A stretch of DNA of 64,000 bases from Paraburkholderia silvatlantica (lineage in GTDB: Bacteria > Pseudomonadota > Gammaproteobacteria > Burkholderiales > Burkholderiaceae): contig NZ_QEOL01000001.1 of assembly GCF_003096715.1 (NCBI RefSeq), positions 248,001 to 312,000 on the forward strand, written 5' to 3'. The first letter of the stretch is position 1. Each line of letters opens with the position of its first letter. Shown in pieces: positions 60,386 through 64,000 of the stretch. A program made the position numbers and the translations under genes. Under the pieces are notes generated by a model. That model was not told the origin of the DNA. It saw only the letters and a list, made by a program, of their open reading frames with translations, and ran no database searches.

Positions 60386-61741
60386 ATGAGCCAACGTAAA
60401 GGACAACTGCGCCTCGGCGCTTTTCTGTATCCAACGGGACATCACATCGCAGCATGGCGCCATCCGGATTCGCACGCCGATGCGGGACGCGACTTTCGTC
60501 ATTATGTGCAGCTTGCACAGGCTGCTCAGGCGGCAAAGTTCGACCTGATCTTTCTCGCGGATGGCTCGGGAACGCGCGGCGACAACGTCGATTTTCTAAG
60601 CCGCACGGCGCATAGCTATGTCGCGCAGTTCGAACCGCTCACGTTGCTGTCGGCGCTCGCGGCCGTGACCGAAAAGATCGGTCTGGTCGGCACGGCTTCG
60701 ACAACGTTCAACGAGCCGTATCACATCGCGCGCAAATTCGCGTCACTTGACCACATCAGTGGCGGGCGTGCCGGATGGAATCTCGTGACGTCGTCGAGCG
60801 CGCACGAGGCGAAGAACTTCAACTTCGACGAGCATCTCGCGCATGCGCGGCGCTATGAACGCGCGGTCGAATTCGCCGAAGTGGTGGACGGGCTGTGGGA
60901 CAGCTGGGACGAAGATGCATTTGTGCGGGACAAGGCGGCAGGGCGTTACTTCGATCCCGCAAAACGCCACGTGCTCGATCATCGCGGCGAATTCTTCAAG
61001 GTGCGTGGGCCGCTGAATGTCGAGCGCTCGCCGCAGGGCCGGCCCGTAGTCGTCCAGGCGGGCTCGTCGGAAGCGGGTAAGGCGCTGGCGGCACGCACGG
61101 CGGAGGTCATCTTCACGGCGCAACAGACACTGGCCGACGCGGTTGCATTTTATGCGGACGTCAAAGGCCGGATGACCGAATACGGCCGCGAGCCGGACGA
61201 CCTCAAGATCATGCCCGGCGTGATGCCGATCGTTGGTGCGACGCAAGCCCAGGCGCAGGAAAAGTTCGAGCAACTGCAGGCCTTGATCGACCCCACCGTG
61301 GGACTTGCGCTGGTGTCGACGTTGACGGGAGGTTTCGATCTGTCGGGCTACCCGCTCGACGGCCCGATTCCGGAGCTGCCCGAAACCAATGCGAGCAAGA
61401 GCCGCCAGTCGCTGACGCTCGAACTCGCGCGGCGCGAAAATCTGACGATTCGCGAACTGTATCTGCGTGTCGCCGGTGCGCGGGGACACTGGCAACTGGT
61501 CGGCACTCCCGCACAGATTGCAGACGCGCTGGAGGAGCGCTTCGTCCATTACGGCGCGGATGGCTACAACGTGATGCCCGCGTTGCTGCCCAATAGTCTC
61601 GATGACTTTATCCGGCTCGTGTTGCCCGAACTGCGGCGGCGCGGGCTCTTTCGCAACGAATACGAAGGCCGCACTCTGCGCGAGAACCTCGGTTTACGGC
61701 GTCCGGTGCCGCGCTATCTGCGCGAAGCGGTGACGCAATAA
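60386..61741 (+). CDS. FMNH2-dependent monooxygenase, NtaA/SnaA/DszA family (paralogue)
   Basis: A 451-residue relative of the preceding gene: RLGAFLYPTGHHIAAWRHPD, TASTTFNEPYHIARKFASLD, GRAGWNLVTSSSAHEAKNFN and VVVQAGSSEAGKALAARTAE. The two proteins share the fold and many motifs but differ throughout, so they are old paralogues likely with different substrates. It starts 42 bases after the previous stop and ends the operon. Confidence 0.88.
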   Translation: MSQRKGQLRLGAFLYPTGHHIAAWRHPDSHADAGRDFRHYVQLAQAAQAAKFDLIFLADGSGTRGDNVDFLSRTAHSYVAQFEPLTLLSALAAVTEKIGLVGTASTTFNEPYHIARKFASLDHISGGRAGWNLVTSSSAHEAKNFNFDEHLAHARRYERAVEFAEVVDGLWDSWDEDAFVRDKAAGRYFDPAKRHVLDHRGEFFKVRGPLNVERSPQGRPVVVQAGSSEAGKALAARTAEVIFTAQQTLADAVAFYADVKGRMTEYGREPDDLKIMPGVMPIVGATQAQAQEKFEQLQALIDPTVGLALVSTLTGGFDLSGYPLDGPIPELPETNASKSRQSLTLELARRENLTIRELYLRVAGARGHWQLVGTPAQIADALEERFVHYGADGYNVMPALLPNSLDDFIRLVLPELRRRGLFRNEYEGRTLRENLGLRRPVPRYLREAVTQ

Positions 61742-62149
61742 CAGTGCGTGGTCATGGACGCAAGGCCGCTTCGCGCGGTCTTTCTATCTTTGGAGCATCG
61801 GATTCGACGGCTGCTGCTTCGAGCGGCGCCTCCGCCTTTTTCGGATCGTACGGGTAGGGTGCCGGACGCGCATCGGGAAACGGTGATCCCGGCGCGATCG
61901 GTGTCGTTGATTCGTTCGCGTAGCTGTACCAGACGCACTGCGACCGGCAAGGTACGTTCGCAAGCCCGTCATGAATGTGAACAGGTCCTGGCGGTTGAAC
62001 GCCGGTTTCCAGCAATTCCGCGGACATTCGGGCCAAAAGCTTGCGGGGAGATCGATTATCCCTCCCCGCGCCGGAAGCGCTGCAACACGATGAAGCTTGC
62101 CTTTAAAGGCCAATGCGCAGGCCGCACGCTACAGCTGAGTTGACAGCAT
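61742..62149. other. Intergenic region after the monooxygenase operon
   Basis: No gene is confidently recognised. A minus-strand frame (61752-62036) reads through PVHIHDGLANVPCRSQCVWY and a Pro/Ala-rich segment, and a second overlapping frame starts MAFKGKLHRVAALPARGG. Neither resembles a family I know, and they may be parts of one degraded gene. Confidence 0.35.
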
Positions 62150-63604
62150 TTACTTCCGGATCAACACGGTTTTTGGATTGGTGAAGAGTAGCCGGCCTTC
62201 AAAGCCATGCTCGGTGCCAAGACCAGATTGCTTGTGTCCCCCGAACGGAATATCGACGCCCTGGGTGTGGATTTCGTTCACCCATACCATGCCCGTCTCC
62301 AGGCGCCTGGCGACAGCAACGGCTGCCTTCGTGTCGCGCCCCCAGACCGACCCGCCCAATCCAAAAGGGCTGTCGTTCGCACGCGCGATCACGTCTTCCA
62401 CGTCGTCATAGGCGATGATCGGAACAATGGGGCCAAACTGCTCTTCCTGCACGATCCTGGAGTTTTCGGGCGGGTTGTCGACCACGGTGACGGGGATGAA
62501 GTAGCCCGGCAGGCTCTCGTCGATGTCGCCACCAAGAACGATCTTCTGGTCACTAGCCTTGATGTCGTCCAGCAAGGCTTTTATCTTTTCGAATTGCATC
62601 CTGTTCTGGACGGGGCCTACCGTGACCTCATGATCGAGCCCATTGCCCAGCTTTTGCTGCCGGGCGTAGCTGATGAACGCCTGGACGAAGTCCTTGTGGA
62701 ACGAGCGATGGACATAGAGCCGTTTGATGCCGACGCACCATTGCCCCGAGTTTCCAATGGCTCCCCAGAACAACTGCGGGATGATTGACCTGTAGTCCGC
62801 ATCGGGAAGTACGATCGCGGCATCGTTGCCGCCCAGTTCAAGGGTTACGCGCTTGACGGTACCTGCGGCTGCACGCAGAACGTGTTTGCCGGTCTCCGTC
62901 GAACCGGTGAAGCTTATCTTGGCGATGTCGGGATGATGGGTCAGTTGCGGACCGAGCTCGTTTCCGCCCGAGACGATGGAAAGCACGCCAGGCGGCAGGA
63001 CAGACTGGGCGATTTGCCCGAAGCGCAGCGTGGAGAGCGGCGTGAATGGCGAAGGCTTGATTACCATGGTGTTGCCGGTGATCAGCGCCGGCGCCACTTT
63101 CCAGAGCGCGAGCAGTACCGGGAAATTCCATGGCGTGATTGCGCCAATCACGCCGAGCGGCGTGTGGTGCAGTTCGACGAAATGTTCGTCGGTTTCCTCG
63201 ACAATTTCGACCAGGATGCGACGCTCGGCGATCTGGCGGATCCACGAGATCGCCTGGTCAACCTCCGGCTCGGCCATGCTCTTCAGCGGCTTGCCCTGTT
63301 CCTGTGTGAGCAGGCGTGCCAGTTCGTCCCGGTGCGCTTGCAGTGCTTCGGCATAGGCGTTCAGGTATTTCTGACGACCGTCGTAGCCGAGTGCCGACCA
63401 GCCTTTGAACGCAGCTTTGGCGGCGGCAATGGCCGCGTCGAGCTGTTCGGCGGTGGCCGCTGGTGCTTTGGCGAGCACTTCGCCGGTGGCTGGATTGATG
63501 ACATCGAAGGTGTCTCTCGACTCGACGAGCTTGCCGGCGATACTGAGATAGTACGGACCGTCGAAAACACTGACGCGTTGAGCTGCTTGAGGTGATGCAG
63601 ACAT
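62150..63604 (-). CDS. NAD(P)-dependent aldehyde dehydrogenase
   Basis: A 484-residue class I-type aldehyde dehydrogenase. Catalytic Cys290 (NSGQWCVG), general base Glu256 (TLELGGND), Asn160 (TPWNFP) and SFTGSTETGK are intact. The start at 63604 gives the family length; upstream frame to 63844 is not coding. GGHKQSGLGTEHG near the C-terminus is typical. It could oxidise aldehydes released by desulfonation (for example aminoacetaldehyde or sulfoacetaldehyde-like products), but nothing nearby fixes the substrate. Confidence 0.9.
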   Translation of the reverse strand: MSASPQAAQRVSVFDGPYYLSIAGKLVESRDTFDVINPATGEVLAKAPAATAEQLDAAIAAAKAAFKGWSALGYDGRQKYLNAYAEALQAHRDELARLLTQEQGKPLKSMAEPEVDQAISWIRQIAERRILVEIVEETDEHFVELHHTPLGVIGAITPWNFPVLLALWKVAPALITGNTMVIKPSPFTPLSTLRFGQIAQSVLPPGVLSIVSGGNELGPQLTHHPDIAKISFTGSTETGKHVLRAAAGTVKRVTLELGGNDAAIVLPDADYRSIIPQLFWGAIGNSGQWCVGIKRLYVHRSFHKDFVQAFISYARQQKLGNGLDHEVTVGPVQNRMQFEKIKALLDDIKASDQKIVLGGDIDESLPGYFIPVTVVDNPPENSRIVQEEQFGPIVPIIAYDDVEDVIARANDSPFGLGGSVWGRDTKAAVAVARRLETGMVWVNEIHTQGVDIPFGGHKQSGLGTEHGFEGRLLFTNPKTVLIRK

Positions 63605-63844
63605 GAATGACTCCGGTGGGAATATGCCGTGAATTTGCTGCAGTCTGGAACGAGCCCGCCCGGAAGGTAGGCATGGCAACGCATTACGTGATGCCGCAAC
63701 GACTGACTGATTCGCCTCGCGTTCCCTGGCGTCGCAGCCATCCGGTCGCGGTTCACCAGTCGTCCAACACATGCGTACCGGTCGCCCCAGGTTTGCAACC
63801 AAAGATTGGTCTCTCATCAATGAAGGCCGACAACAGCTGCGCAT

Positions 63845-64000
63845 TCAGCTAAATGCCGGCTGGCTCCTGACGCTCGGGCGTTCGCGCATTCTCGCGTACC
63901 AGGCGAGAAGGGCTTCGCACTCTGCGGGCACCGGCAGCTTCACGATTGACGCAAAGACCAGGCCGCCAATGACGGTGATGTCGGCCATCGAGAACGCATC
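63845..64000 (-). CDS. Glutathione S-transferase, C-terminal part (5' end beyond window)
   Basis: The last 51 residues of a protein on the minus strand, DAFSMADITV followed by IGGLVFASIVKLPVPAECEA and LLAWYARMRERPS, match the C-terminal helical domain of glutathione S-transferases (the SMADITV-type N-capping box). The beginning lies past 64000. Same strand as the aldehyde dehydrogenase, 240 bases upstream of it. Confidence 0.75.
   Translation of the reverse strand, partial: DAFSMADITVIGGLVFASIVKLPVPAECEALLAWYARMRERPSVRSQPAFS

Noticed and set aside
61752..62036. 94-codon minus-strand frame with a Pro/Ala-rich tail
   Set aside because: No recognisable domain and no clear ribosome site; may be debris, not called as a gene.

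Overview
The window is high-GC DNA with Burkholderiales character. Its porin is a Burkholderia-type trimeric porin with a C-terminal Phe, and its gene families, codon use and operon style point to Burkholderia, Paraburkholderia or Caballeronia; species was not determined. No rRNA, tRNA, CRISPR array, insertion sequence or replication origin was recognised. About 60 intact genes and three gene remnants are supported, most of them concerned with scavenging organic sulfur.

Layout. 1-3380 (-): an ssuA-[ssuD remnant]-ssuC-ssuB aliphatic sulfonate operon with a second binding-protein gene cut by the window edge. 3549-4460 (+): a LysR regulator. 4613-8781 (-): a second sulfonate/taurine-type importer operon ending in a membrane-anchored cytochrome c gene. 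9089-11317 (-): an L-cystine importer (tcyJLN type). 11634-16045 (-): a DszC-like and a DszA-like flavin monooxygenase, an SDR-fold protein and a CmcJ-like oxygenase. Divergent from these, 16415-21385 (+) encodes a sugar-type (CUT2) ABC importer with a SfnB-family enzyme inside the operon.

21615-26487 (+) is the most striking part: rhodanese, serine O-acetyltransferase, a small XRE regulator, a family 2A encapsulin shell protein (SrpI) and its cargo, a cysteine desulfurase with a ~265-residue low-complexity N-terminal extension. This is a protein nanocompartment for sulfur handling, placed directly downstream of organosulfur uptake genes.

26749-27774 (-) is an orphan SsuA-like binding protein. 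28028-31352 (+) is a GntR regulator with an ATPase-permease-binding protein importer. 31393-39168 (+) is a tightly overlapping operon of MDR oxidoreductase, hotdog thioesterase, glyoxalase-like protein, acyl-CoA ligase, binding protein, BAAT-type acyl-CoA hydrolase, ATPase and permease, suggesting uptake of an acyl (perhaps acyl-sulfonate) compound and its processing as a CoA thioester. 39648-50210 is a less sulfur-focused stretch: POT peptide transporter, XRE-cupin regulator, porin, GlxA-type regulator, DJ-1 protein, SDRs, a dadA fragment, a LysR/SDR pair and a pirin.

50374-61741 returns to sulfur: TauD-like dioxygenase, SoxC-like molybdenum sulfite dehydrogenase and c-type cytochrome (+); an importer with two different permeases and a decayed flavin monooxygenase at its 3' end (-); then a DszC-like enzyme and two NtaA/DszA-family monooxygenases (+). 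The window ends with an aldehyde dehydrogenase and the C-terminus of a glutathione S-transferase.

Inferred logic: seven NMT1/SsuA/TauA-type binding proteins, a cystine importer and a CUT2 importer bring sulfur compounds in. Flavin and 2-oxoglutarate oxygenases release sulfite, and the SoxC-like protein with its cytochrome may detoxify sulfite in the periplasm. Cysteine made via serine acetyltransferase could feed the encapsulated desulfurase. A near-identical promoter block occurs in front of tauD and in front of the 57.6 kb monooxygenase operon, with weaker relatives before the encapsulin gene and in the ssuA/lysR gap, hinting at shared sulfur-starvation control.
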